A DNA stretch of 64,000 nt from contig NZ_JOIY01000011.1 in the NCBI RefSeq assembly GCF_000720185.1, positions 1-64,000 of the forward strand. Direction: 5' to 3'. The DNA is from Streptomyces sp. NRRL S-340 (GTDB lineage Bacteria; Actinomycetota; Actinomycetes; Streptomycetales; Streptomycetaceae). Both the position numbers and the translations under genes were made by a program. This document shows, in pieces, positions 43,986 to 52,002 of the stretch (position 1 is the first letter of the stretch; each line of letters begins with the position of its first letter). The notes beneath the pieces are model-generated. The model had not been told where the DNA came from, searched no databases, and worked only from the letters and a program-made list of their open reading frames with translations.

Positions 43986-44041
43986 GAGTTCCGGACGAAA
44001 GGGAAGTCCGACGGGTCGGCCACCCTTTTGGTTCGCAGCTC
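43986..44041. repeat. Structured intergenic repeat, short copy C
   Basis: A 56-bp element whose ends match those of copies A and B: left GAGTTCCGGACGAAAGGGAA, right reading GAGCTGCGAACCAAAAGGGT on the opposite strand. The centre of A and B (about 100 bp) is missing. It forms an imperfect hairpin and lies exactly between the stop codon of the small membrane-protein gene and, 6 bp later, the convergent B3/B4 gene stop, so it probably terminates both. Confidence 0.65.
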
Positions 44042-44047
44042 CGAGAC

Positions 44048-44749
44048 TCAGGACGCGGAGCGCGGTTCCCCCACGGTGATCCGTGCGCCCGGGCTGAACT
44101 TCTCCAGCAGTTCGGCGAGTTCACCGGCGGCGCGGACGACGTCGGCCACGGGCATCGGGGCCAGGCTCTCCAGCAGGAAGACGCCGGAGGCCGTCCGCTC
44201 GGTGAGACGGGTACGCGGGCCCTGGCGCCAGTTCCAGCGGCGGCAGGTGACCCCGGCCTCGTCGCGCCACACAACCTCGCCGGCGTCGGGGTGCTCGACG
44301 ACCTCCTCACCGCCCGCCACGGTCACGAACTCCTCCTCGCCACCGGCCCGCACCAGGCTCATGCCGCCCTGGATCCGGTCGAGGTCCTCGCCCCCGACGG
44401 GGATCAGGTGGGCGACGCTGACGGCGTTGTAGATGTCGACGAGGACGTTGATGCGGGGCAGCCCGGCGTCGGACAGGGCACGCCTGGCCAGCGCCTCGGC
44501 CGAGTTCCGGGTGCGCGACGGCTTGGATCCGAACGCCGTGTACGTCTCGCGCCAGGCGGCCATGTGCGGGTCCTCGTGCGGTGCGCGCCCGTCCAGGCGC
44601 AGGGCGAGGCGGCGGGCCGCGTCGTCGAGGAGCGCGGCGCCGGCCTCCGTGCTGGGGCCGTTGACCAGGCCGTGCGCCTCGACGGCCACGTGGGTGAAGC
44701 CGGGCGCGAGGGCGCGCACCTCGTCGGACACGGTGAGTGTGAGCGTCAT
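44048..44749 (-). CDS. B3/B4 tRNA-binding-domain protein
   Basis: A 233-residue protein with a B3/4 domain, the module found in phenylalanyl-tRNA synthetase beta subunits and in free-standing proteins that may act on mischarged tRNA. Visible are FGSKPSRTRNSAEALARRAL and GLPRINVLVDIYNAVSVAHLIPVGGEDLDRI, the family core, then RWNWRQGPRTRLTE. The catalytic substrate is unknown. The ATG at 44749 has GGAGAG in front. It is the second gene of an operon with the transglutaminase-like protein (19-bp gap). Repeat copy C lies after its stop. Confidence 0.85.
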   Translation of the reverse strand: MTLTLTVSDEVRALAPGFTHVAVEAHGLVNGPSTEAGAALLDDAARRLALRLDGRAPHEDPHMAAWRETYTAFGSKPSRTRNSAEALARRALSDAGLPRINVLVDIYNAVSVAHLIPVGGEDLDRIQGGMSLVRAGGEEEFVTVAGGEEVVEHPDAGEVVWRDEAGVTCRRWNWRQGPRTRLTERTASGVFLLESLAPMPVADVVRAAGELAELLEKFSPGARITVGEPRSAS

Positions 44750-44768
44750 GGTCTCTCCGCCTCGTACG

Positions 44769-45362
44769 TCACAGTTCGCTGGGGAGCGCTGCGGACAGCG
44801 CGGCCCGGTCGGGGGCGGCCTGGAGCGCACTCAGCACGACCGGATGAGGTTCAGCGTACAGTACCGGGTAGTCCATCTCATTCGACTTCTGGTCCGGTAC
44901 GTAGGCCAGCCGCTCCCCTGCCAGCGAGAACTGCGCGTCGACACCGGGCCTGTTGCCGCGCGGGTCCTGGCGGTGCCAGGCGCCGCGGAACCGGACGGCG
45001 ACGAGTCCGTGCAGGGCGTGGCCGGCGCCGTCGTCCCGGGCGAGCCTCTGATAGCACAGCGCCGCGGGGATGTCCTCGGCGCGCAGCAGGGCGGCGAGGG
45101 CGTGTGCCTTGGCGTGGCAGATGCCGGTGCGCAGCCGCAGGACGTCGGAGGCCCGCCAGGTGACGCGCGGGTCGCCCGAGTCCTGCGAGTGCGGGATGGT
45201 GTCGCGCACGAACTCGTACGCGGACCGCGCATAGGCATACGAGTCGGCCACGCCCTCGGCGAGCCGGGCGGCGACCTCGCGGACCACCGGGTGATCGTGG
45301 TCGATCGCCTCGCCGGCGGCCAGATAGGCGGACAGGTCAGCGGTGTGCTGGATCAGCTCCAT
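44769..45362 (-). CDS. Transglutaminase-like cysteine protein
   Basis: A 197-residue transglutaminase-core protein. The triad is visible: Cys in RTGICHAKAHALA, His in GAGHALHGLVAV, and Asp in WHRQDPRGN. YAYARSAYEFVRDTIPHSQD is the typical lead-in helix. The family contains peptidases and cross-linking enzymes; no signal peptide is present, so it acts in the cytoplasm. Start ATG at 45362, with a poor ribosome site. It leads the B3/B4 gene, and two palindromes at 45380-45435 lie just upstream. Confidence 0.87.
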   Translation of the reverse strand: MELIQHTADLSAYLAAGEAIDHDHPVVREVAARLAEGVADSYAYARSAYEFVRDTIPHSQDSGDPRVTWRASDVLRLRTGICHAKAHALAALLRAEDIPAALCYQRLARDDGAGHALHGLVAVRFRGAWHRQDPRGNRPGVDAQFSLAGERLAYVPDQKSNEMDYPVLYAEPHPVVLSALQAAPDRAALSAALPSEL

Positions 45363-45379
45363 GGCCGCAGAGCATAGGA

Positions 45380-45435
45380 ATGCGATCATTCAGCAGTCAA
45401 TGACTTTCCGAGTGATCGCATAACTATGCATAGTT
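45380..45435. promoter_or_regulatory. Two palindromes in the promoter of the transglutaminase-B3/B4 operon
   Basis: AACTATGCATAGTT (45422-45435) is a perfect 14-bp palindrome. ATGCGATCA (45380-45388) and TGATCGCAT (45413-45421) form a second perfect pair of 9-bp arms 24 bp apart. Both lie in an AT-rich island between the transglutaminase start and the aldolase stop, so they are likely operators or promoter elements of the minus-strand operon. Confidence 0.6.
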
Positions 45436-45455
45436 GGGAGGTGCACCGCCTCGCT

Positions 45456-46529
45456 CTAGTGCCGCGCCATCTCCTCCTTGAGCGCCGCCACGAACGTGTC
45501 CACGTCGTCCTCCGTGGTGTCGTACGAGCACATCCAGCGCACGACCCCTGCGGATTCGTCCCAGAAGTAGAAGCGGAAGCGCTTCTGCAGCCGCTCGCTC
45601 ACCGCGTGCGGCAGCTTGGCGAAGACGCCGTTGGCCTGGACGGGGTAGCAGATCTCCACTCCGTGCACGGCCCGTACGCCCTCGGCGAGCCGCTGCGCCA
45701 TCTCGTTGGCGTGCCGGGCGTTGCGCAGCCACAGGTCCTTGGCGAGCAGGGCCTCCAGCTGCACCGAGACGAAGCGCATCTTGGAGGCGAGCTGCATGCT
45801 CATCTTGCGGATGTGCTTCATCTGGCGGACGGCATCCCGGTCGAGGACGACGACCGCCTCACCGAACATGGCGCCGTTCTTCGTCCCGCCCAGGGAGAGG
45901 ATGTCGACGCCGACGGCGTTGGTGAAGGTCCGCATGGGGACGTCCAGGGAGGCGGCGGCGTTGGCTATCCGGGACCCGTCCAGGTGCACCCTCATGCCGT
46001 GGGCGTGGGCGTGCTCGCAGATCGCCCGGATCTCCTCGGGCGTGTAGAGCGTGCCCAGCTCCGTGCTCTGGGTGATCGAGACGACCTGCGGCATCGCGCG
46101 GTGCTCGTCCTCCCAGCCGAACGCCTGCCGGTCGATCAGCTCGGGGGTGAGCTTGCCGTCCGGGGTGGGCACGGTGTGCAGCTTCAGGCCGCCCATGCGT
46201 TCGGGGGCGCCGCCCTCGTCGACGTTGATGTGCGCGCTCTCCGCGCAGATCACCGCGCCCCAGCGGTCGGTGACGGCCTGCAGTGCGACGACGTTGGCTC
46301 CGGTGCCGTTGAACACCGGGAACGCCTCGGCGCTCGCGCCGAAGTGGCTGCGGACGATGCGCTGGAGGTGGTCGGTGTACTCGTCCTCGCCGTAGGACAC
46401 CTGGTGCCCGCCGTTGGCCAGGGCCAGGGCGGCGAGCACCTCGGGGTGCACGCCGGCGTAGTTGTCGCTGGCGAAGCCGCGGACCTCGGGGTCGTGACGG
46501 CGGCGCGCGTCGGTCTTGGCAGGGTTCAC
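45456..46529 (-). CDS. Low-specificity threonine aldolase/beta-eliminating lyase
   Basis: A 357-residue fold-type I PLP enzyme. FASDNYAGVHPEVLAAL is the start of the family, FPVFNGTGANVVALQ the aromatic stacking region, VHLDGSRIANAAASL the PLP aspartate strand, and LGGTKNGAM holds the Schiff-base lysine. It cleaves threonine-like beta-hydroxy amino acids into glycine and an aldehyde or removes their side chain. The GTG at 46529 was chosen because it overlaps the stop of the upstream SDR gene by 4 bp (GTGA); an alternative GTG at 46547 lies inside the SDR gene. It is the third gene of the DUF6421-SDR-aldolase operon. Confidence 0.92.
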   Translation of the reverse strand: MNPAKTDARRRHDPEVRGFASDNYAGVHPEVLAALALANGGHQVSYGEDEYTDHLQRIVRSHFGASAEAFPVFNGTGANVVALQAVTDRWGAVICAESAHINVDEGGAPERMGGLKLHTVPTPDGKLTPELIDRQAFGWEDEHRAMPQVVSITQSTELGTLYTPEEIRAICEHAHAHGMRVHLDGSRIANAAASLDVPMRTFTNAVGVDILSLGGTKNGAMFGEAVVVLDRDAVRQMKHIRKMSMQLASKMRFVSVQLEALLAKDLWLRNARHANEMAQRLAEGVRAVHGVEICYPVQANGVFAKLPHAVSERLQKRFRFYFWDESAGVVRWMCSYDTTEDDVDTFVAALKEEMARH

Positions 46530-47329
46530 GGCTGCTCGGTCAGCCACAGACGTTTTCCGTTCACTTCCGCGGCGGGCTTGCTCCAGACGCCGGTGATGGC
46601 CTCGGCGAGGTCCTTGACGTCCGTGAAGCCCGCGAACTTCGCGTTGGGACGCTCGGCGCGCATCGCGTCGTGCACCAACGCCTTCACCACCAGGATCGCA
46701 GCCGCCGACGTCGGTCCCTCGGCGCCCTCCGCCTTCCCGGCCTTGCGGAAGTAGTCCGCCATGGCCAGCGTCCAGGCCTCGGCGGCGGCCTTGGCGGCGG
46801 AGTAGGCGGCGTTGCCCGCCGTGGGCTTGCTGGCACCCGAGGCGCTGATCAGCACGTACCGGCCGCGCTCGCTGCGCTGGAGCGCCTCGTGGAAGGCCAG
46901 GGAGGTGTGCTGCACGGTCTTGACGAGCAGCAGCTCCAGGAAGTCCCAGTCGTCCAGGCTGGTCTTGGTGAAGGTCTCGCTGCCGCGCCAGCCGCCCACG
47001 AGGTGGACCAGACCGTCGACGCGCCCGAAGTCCTTCTCGACGTGCGCCGCCCAGTCCCGGGTGGACTGGAGGTCGAGCAGGTCGACGGTGTCGCCGGTGA
47101 CGCTCGCGCCGCCCGACGCGTAGCGGGCGGCGTCCACGGCCTCGGACAGCCGCTGCGGGTCGTTGTCCGCCCCGACGACGGTCGCGCCAGCCTCGGCGAG
47201 CCTGAGCAGTGTCGCCCGGCCGGCGGGTCCGCCCGCGCCGGCCACCGCGATCACCGCACCGCTGAGTGCCCCGTTGCCCGCCATCTTCTTCGCCTCCGTA
47301 GGAGCAGTGTTCCGGACGCGGTCGCTCAT
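46526..47329 (-). CDS. Short-chain dehydrogenase/reductase
   Basis: A 267-residue SDR. The nucleotide motif is AVAGAGGPAGRATLLR (an unusual glycine pattern) near residue 28, and VLISASGASKPTAGNAAYSAAKAA holds the catalytic serine, tyrosine and lysine (YSAAK). It should oxidise or reduce a hydroxyl/carbonyl group with NAD(P). Start and stop are shared with its neighbours: the ATG overlaps the DUF6421 stop (ATGA), and its stop overlaps the aldolase start. The three genes are therefore translated together and probably act in one pathway. Confidence 0.9.
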   Translation of the reverse strand: MSDRVRNTAPTEAKKMAGNGALSGAVIAVAGAGGPAGRATLLRLAEAGATVVGADNDPQRLSEAVDAARYASGGASVTGDTVDLLDLQSTRDWAAHVEKDFGRVDGLVHLVGGWRGSETFTKTSLDDWDFLELLLVKTVQHTSLAFHEALQRSERGRYVLISASGASKPTAGNAAYSAAKAAAEAWTLAMADYFRKAGKAEGAEGPTSAAAILVVKALVHDAMRAERPNAKFAGFTDVKDLAEAITGVWSKPAAEVNGKRLWLTEQP

Positions 47330-48723
47330 GCGGCGACCCGCTCGGCGCTGTCGGCCGTGATGCCCTTGGTGGAGGCGATCACGTTCTTCAGCTTCTTGGA
47401 CAGTGCCTCGTAGAACATGCTGAGCGGAAACTCGTCCGGAAGCACGTCATCGACGAGCTTGCGCGGCGGCCGGGTCAGGTCCAGGGCGTCGGGGCCCTTG
47501 GCCCACCTGGAGGCCGGGTGCGGGGCGAGGTAGGCGGCGACCAGCTCGTACCCGGCGAACCAGTGCACCAGTTTCGGGCGGTCGATGCCGTCGCGGTACA
47601 GCTTCTCGATCTCGGCGCACAGCTGGTTGGTGACCTGCGGGGCGCGCTCCCAGTCGATGGAGAGCTTGTTGTCGGTCCAGCGCACCACGTCGTGCTTGTG
47701 CAGGTACGCGAAGAGCAGCTGGCCGCCCAGGCCGTCGTAGTTGCGCACGCGCTCGCCGGTGACAGGGAAGCGGAACATGCGGTCGAAGAGGACCGCGTAC
47801 TGCACGTCACGGGCCTGCGGGACGCCGTCGGCCTCCAGCTTCACGGCCTCCTTGAAGGCGGTGAGGTCGCAGCGCAGTTCCTCCAGGCCGTACATCCAGA
47901 ACGGCTGGCGCTGCTTGATCATGAAGGGGTCGAACGGCAGGTCGCCGTGGCTGTGGGTGCGGTCGTGGACCATGTCCCACAGGACGAACGCCTCCTCGCA
48001 GCGCTTCTGGTCGTCGACCATGGCGGCGATGTCGTCGGGCAGCTCCAGGCCCAGGAGGCCGACGGCCGCGGCGGTCACCCGGCGGAAGCGGGCGGCCTCG
48101 CGGTCGCAGAAGATGCCGCCCCAGGAGAATCGTTCCGGCGCCTCACGCACGGCGATGGTCTCGGGGAAGAGCACGGCGGAGTTGGTGTCGTAGCCCGCCG
48201 TGAAGTCCTCGAAGGTGATGCCGCAGAAGAGCGGATTGTCGTAGCGGGTGCGCTCCAGCTCGGCCAGCCAGTCCGGCCAGACCATGCGCAGCACGACCGC
48301 CTCCAGGTTGCGGTCCGGGTTGCCGTTCTGCGTGTACATCGGGAAGACGACCAGGTGCTGGAGGCCGTCCGCGCGGTGGGCCGCGGGCTGGAAGGCGAGC
48401 AGCGAGTCCAGGAAGTCCGGCACCTGGAAGCCGCCGTCGGCCCAGCGGCGCAGGTCCGCCACGAGCGCGCGGTGGTAGGCGGCGTCGTGCGGCAGCAGCG
48501 GGGACAGTTCCTCGACGGCGCCGGTCACGCGGCGCACGGCGGCTTCGGCGTCCTCGCGGGCGGGCGCGCCCTCGCGGTCGAAGTCGATGGAGCCGTCCTT
48601 CGACTGCCATGGCCGGATCTGCTCCACGGCATCCTTGAGCACGGGCCAGGCCGGGTGCTCGACCACCCTGCTCACCGGAGGGACATGTCCCTCCGCACCC
48701 ACCTGCACAAGAATTTCCGTCAT
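47326..48723 (-). CDS. DUF6421 family protein, first gene of the SDR-aldolase operon
   Basis: A 465-residue soluble protein of the DUF6421 family, of unknown function. Conserved-looking elements are RALVADLRRWADGGFQVPDFLDSL, FPMYTQNGNPDRNLEAVVLRMVWPDW, LFCGITFEDFTAGYDTNSA, WDMVHDRTHSHGDLPFDPFMIKQ (two histidines and an aspartate that could bind metal), and LGGQLLFAYLHKHDVV. The HDRTHSHGD stretch suggests an enzyme. The ATG at 48723 follows a GTGGAGGATGG site. It shares its stop with the SDR start, and a good promoter lies just upstream. Confidence 0.85.
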   Translation of the reverse strand: MTEILVQVGAEGHVPPVSRVVEHPAWPVLKDAVEQIRPWQSKDGSIDFDREGAPAREDAEAAVRRVTGAVEELSPLLPHDAAYHRALVADLRRWADGGFQVPDFLDSLLAFQPAAHRADGLQHLVVFPMYTQNGNPDRNLEAVVLRMVWPDWLAELERTRYDNPLFCGITFEDFTAGYDTNSAVLFPETIAVREAPERFSWGGIFCDREAARFRRVTAAAVGLLGLELPDDIAAMVDDQKRCEEAFVLWDMVHDRTHSHGDLPFDPFMIKQRQPFWMYGLEELRCDLTAFKEAVKLEADGVPQARDVQYAVLFDRMFRFPVTGERVRNYDGLGGQLLFAYLHKHDVVRWTDNKLSIDWERAPQVTNQLCAEIEKLYRDGIDRPKLVHWFAGYELVAAYLAPHPASRWAKGPDALDLTRPPRKLVDDVLPDEFPLSMFYEALSKKLKNVIASTKGITADSAERVAA

Positions 48724-48760
48724 GACCCATCCTCCACGGGAGAAGCTCGCGTAAGAAGAC

Positions 48761-48788
48761 CGTATACATATGAGCTTTCTTCCAGCAA
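48761..48788 (-). promoter_or_regulatory. Sigma70-type promoter of the DUF6421 operon
   Basis: On the minus strand TTGCTG (-35, 48788-48783) and TATACG (-10, 48766-48761) are separated by 16 bp, about 40 bp before the DUF6421 start codon. AAGAA and TTCTT flank the region as an inverted repeat. The remainder of the gap up to 49184 shows nothing recognisable. Confidence 0.55.
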
Positions 48789-49184
48789 GGGCGCCCCCCG
48801 GAAAATATCCTGCCGACGCTCACCTTCACCGGTCATTTTCCTGTCCGACACCCGTATGGCGGCGACTACCCCCAGGCCGGTCGGGTGATGCGTCCCCGGG
48901 GGCCGCGGGGGCGGTTTCCGGCCTCACGGGCGGGCCGGCTCGGCGGCGCCCCCCGTTCGGCCCGCTCCGCCGGCCCGCCCGGTCAACGTCCCGAGGACTC
49001 GCCCACGCAGGGGTGACCGCCCGGGCGGATGCGGCCCCGCCGTGGCCCGGCCGTCACCCCACTGCCCCGTGTACGCAGGGGTGCATCGCGACTGCGGACC
49101 GTTAGGCTGCGGCACTGCCGCGTGGACGACGAGGTCCCGGTCCGCGGGCGAGCCGAGCCGCCGTCGACGGAAGCGAGTTGAACC

Positions 49185-49868
49185 TTGAACTTCCTTACCA
49201 TCGGTCACCGCGGGGTCATGGGTGTGGAGCCCGAGAACACCCTCCGTTCGTTCGTCGCCGCCCAGCAGGCCGGCCTCGACGCCATCGAACTCGACCTGCA
49301 CCTGAGCAAGGACGGCGCGCTCGTCGTCATGCACGACCCCGAAGTGGACCGCACGACCGACGGCAGCGGCCCGATCGCGGACAAGACCCTCGCGGAACTG
49401 CGGGCGCTCGACGCGGGCCTCGGCGAGCGGGTCCCGGTCTTCGAGGAGGTGCTCGACGCCGTCCACACGCCCCTGCAGGCCGAGATCAAGGACGTGGCGG
49501 CGGCGAAGGCGCTCGCCGAGGTGATGCGCCGCCGCGACCTCGTGGGCCGCGTCGAGGTGCTGTCCTTCCACGACGAGGCGATCGCCGAGATCGCCCGGCT
49601 GGTCCCCGGCGCGCGCACCGCGCTGGTCGCCGAGCGCTACGGCACCGAGGTCGTCGAGCGCGCCATCGCGGCCGGCGCGGGCACCCTCGTGCTCGACATC
49701 CGCAGACTCACCCTGGAGATCGTCGAGCACGCGCGCGCGGCAAACCTGCGGATCATCGGCTGGGTGGTGAACACCCTGGACCACCTGCGGCTGGTCCGCG
49801 CCCTGGAACTGGACGGCGCCACCACCGACTACCCGGAGATCAAGCGCACCGGCCGCTTCACCGCGTAG
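49185..49868 (+). CDS. Glycerophosphodiester phosphodiesterase
   Basis: A 227-residue cytoplasmic GDPD TIM barrel. The catalytic elements are visible: GHRG (His8, Arg9), PENTLRSFVAAQQAGLDAIELDLHLSKDG with the metal ligands of the E-x-D loop, and VMHDPEVDRTTDG with the second histidine. The later DLVGRVEVLSFHDEAI and IIGWVVNTL strands complete the fold. It releases sn-glycerol 3-phosphate from phospholipid head-group derivatives. The start is TTG at 49185 behind GGAAGCGAG. The convergent GNAT gene ends 19 bp away. Confidence 0.93.
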   Translation: MNFLTIGHRGVMGVEPENTLRSFVAAQQAGLDAIELDLHLSKDGALVVMHDPEVDRTTDGSGPIADKTLAELRALDAGLGERVPVFEEVLDAVHTPLQAEIKDVAAAKALAEVMRRRDLVGRVEVLSFHDEAIAEIARLVPGARTALVAERYGTEVVERAIAAGAGTLVLDIRRLTLEIVEHARAANLRIIGWVVNTLDHLRLVRALELDGATTDYPEIKRTGRFTA

Positions 49869-49887
49869 CGCGCGGCCCGCGCGAGGT

Positions 49888-50436
49888 TCACTCCCCCTGC
49901 GCGAGCGGCTTGACGAGCAGCTCGAACTCCAGGTCGTCGCGCTGCGGAACGCCGAAGCGCTCGTCGCCGTACGGGAAGGGGCTCATCCGCCCCGTACGGC
50001 GGTAACCGCGCCGCTCGTACCAGGCGATCAGATCCTCGCGCACGGAGATCACCGTCATGTGCATCTCCGTGACGCCCCAGGTCGCGCGGGCCTGCCGCTC
50101 CGCCTCGGCGATGATCACCTTGCCGAGACCGGCGCCCTGCAGGGCGGGGCTGACCGCGAACATGCCGAAGTAGGCGTGGTCACCGCGGTGCTCGAGCTGG
50201 CAGCAGGCGACCACGCGGCCCTCCCGCTCGACGGCCAGCAGCCTGCTGTCGGGGGACTTGATCACGGCCAGCACGCCCTCCGGGTCGGTGCGCTGCCCGT
50301 GCAGGATGTCCGCCTCGGTGGTCCACCCGGCCCGGCTGGCGTCGCCGCGGTACGCCGACTCGATCAGCGCCACCAGCGTGTCGACGTCGGCATCGGTGGC
50401 GTCGCGGAAGACCGGTGCGGTGGCGGCGGTGTCCAT
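49888..50436 (-). CDS. GNAT-family N-acetyltransferase
   Basis: A 182-residue acetyltransferase. FRDATDADVDTLVALIESAYRG opens the fold, then AYFGMFAVSPALQGAGLGKVIIAEAE contains the acetyl-CoA loop (QGAGLGK), and LIAWYERRGYRRTGRM is the terminal strand. The substrate is unknown. The ATG at 50436 follows CGAGAGGCAC. It is convergent with the GDPD gene. Confidence 0.92.
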   Translation of the reverse strand: MDTAATAPVFRDATDADVDTLVALIESAYRGDASRAGWTTEADILHGQRTDPEGVLAVIKSPDSRLLAVEREGRVVACCQLEHRGDHAYFGMFAVSPALQGAGLGKVIIAEAERQARATWGVTEMHMTVISVREDLIAWYERRGYRRTGRMSPFPYGDERFGVPQRDDLEFELLVKPLAQGE

Positions 50437-50700
50437 GGAGTGTGCCTCTCGGGTCTTGTCTCGTGCGCGGCGGGGCAGGCACGAGGGTAACCCCGCCGGA
50501 CAGGGCCGGGGTCCCCCGCTCGGACAGGGCGGGGCCTGCGCACGGGACCCCCGGTGCCGGGCACGGTGACGGGGCCGAGGGGGCACGGTGAAGGGCGCCT
50601 CCCCCGCCGTTGGGCCTCGGGGAGTCCGGGGGACGGTGACGGGGGCCGCGAGCCCGGCACGGTCCGAACGGATCCGAACGCGAGGCCCTAAGCTCCGGGC

Positions 50701-51093
50701 ATGGTGCACGTACTCAGCAGCCGGACGCTGATCCGGCCCACTGATCCCGAGCGCTCCCGCGTCTTCTACGGCGAGCGGCTGCGGCTGCCCGTCTACCGCG
50801 AGTTCGGCACGGGCCCCGAACGCGGCACGGTCTACTTCCTCGGAGGCGGCTTCCTGGAGCTGTCGGGCCGCTCCGCGACACCGCCCTCCCCCGGGATCCG
50901 GCTGTGGCTCCAGGTCGAGGACCTGGCCGCTGCCCACGACGAGCTGCGGGCCGCCGGGGTCGAGATCGTCCGGCCGCCGGTGCGTGAGCCCTGGGGGCTG
51001 ATCGAGATGTGGATCGCCGATCCGGACGGCATCCCCCTCGTGCTCGTCGAGGTGCCCGCCGAGCACCCGCTGCGCCACCGGCCGGGCATCTGA
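50701..51093 (+). CDS. VOC-family protein (single glyoxalase-like domain)
   Basis: A 130-residue vicinal-oxygen-chelate protein with one beta-alpha-beta-beta-beta module pair: SRVFYGERLRLPVYREF and LWLQVEDLAAAHDELRAAGVEIVRPPVREPWGLIEMWIADPDGIPLVLVE. The last segment is the typical metal-side strand with the glutamate ligand. Substrate unknown; members range from glyoxalase to antibiotic-binding and isomerase proteins. ATG at 50701. The 264-bp gap upstream contains GC-rich repeated stretches but no gene. Confidence 0.85.
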   Translation: MVHVLSSRTLIRPTDPERSRVFYGERLRLPVYREFGTGPERGTVYFLGGGFLELSGRSATPPSPGIRLWLQVEDLAAAHDELRAAGVEIVRPPVREPWGLIEMWIADPDGIPLVLVEVPAEHPLRHRPGI

Positions 51094-51185
51094 CGCGTTC
51101 CCGGCCGTACGAGTCCCGCTGGCCACCGTCGGTGACCGGGGATAGCGTTCTGGTGGTGGGGGCCGAGCCTTCCCGGAGGAGTGTC

Positions 51186-51953
51186 ATGGAGTTCGACAAG
51201 CCGGTGATCGGCGGCCCCTGCTGGGCGGAGCTGGGGACCAGCGACCTGGCGGCGGCCAAGCGGTTCTACGGCGAGGTGTTCGGCTGGCACTGCGACGAGC
51301 CGGACGCCCGGCCGGAGCTGCGCGGCTACACCGTCGTGCGCCTGGGGGACGCGGCGGTGGCCGGGCTCGGCCCGCTGTACCGGCCGACCCAGCCGGTCGC
51401 CTGGAACGTCTCGTTCGCCGTCGCCGACGCCGACGCGGCCACCAACCGGGTGGCGCAGGCCGGCGGGACGGTGATCCGGGGCCCCATGGACATCTTCGAC
51501 GAAGGCCGCCGGACGGTGGCGCTCGACCCGTCCGGCGCGGCCTTCCAGATCTGGCAGGCCAAGGACTTCGCCGGGGCCGGGGTGTTCAACCGGCCCGGAT
51601 CACTGGGCTGGGTCGAGCTGGCGACCAGGGACGTCAAACGGGCCCGGGACTTCTACACCACGGTGTTCGGCTGGAGCGTCAACGCCTCGGAGTGGTACAC
51701 GCAGTGGGGCATGCACGGCATGGACTTCGGCGGCGTCACCGCGCTGCACGAGCGCTTCCCGGCCGATGTGCCGCCGCACTGGCTGCCCTACTTCGCGGTC
51801 GAGGACGTCGACGGGACCGCGGAGGTGGCCACGGGGGCCGGAGCCAGGACCCTCCAGGAACCCGTCAGCGTCGCGCACGGGCCGCGCATCGCGGTGCTGC
51901 GCGACCCGCAGGGCGCGGCCTTCGGCGTCTACCAGGCCGGCGACGAGGACTGA
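51186..51953 (+). CDS. VOC-family protein with two domains
   Basis: A 255-residue protein with two glyoxalase-like domains: residues 8-120 (WAELGTSDLAAAKRFYGEVFGW, FAVADADAATNRVAQAGGTVIRGPMDIFDEGR) and 130-250 (LGWVELATRDVKRARDFYTTVFGW, FAVEDVDGTAEVATGAGARTLQEP). Each ends with a DPQGAAFGVYQ- or DPSGAAFQIWQ-like strand. It is probably a dioxygenase-fold binding or lyase protein; the substrate is unknown. The ATG at 51186 follows GGAGGAG. It lies in the same direction as the single-domain VOC gene 92 bp upstream. Confidence 0.88.
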   Translation: MEFDKPVIGGPCWAELGTSDLAAAKRFYGEVFGWHCDEPDARPELRGYTVVRLGDAAVAGLGPLYRPTQPVAWNVSFAVADADAATNRVAQAGGTVIRGPMDIFDEGRRTVALDPSGAAFQIWQAKDFAGAGVFNRPGSLGWVELATRDVKRARDFYTTVFGWSVNASEWYTQWGMHGMDFGGVTALHERFPADVPPHWLPYFAVEDVDGTAEVATGAGARTLQEPVSVAHGPRIAVLRDPQGAAFGVYQAGDED

Positions 51954-52002
51954 CGACAAGGACCGCCGGCCGCCGGGCCGCCGGGCCGCGGTCCCCGCGC
52001 CC

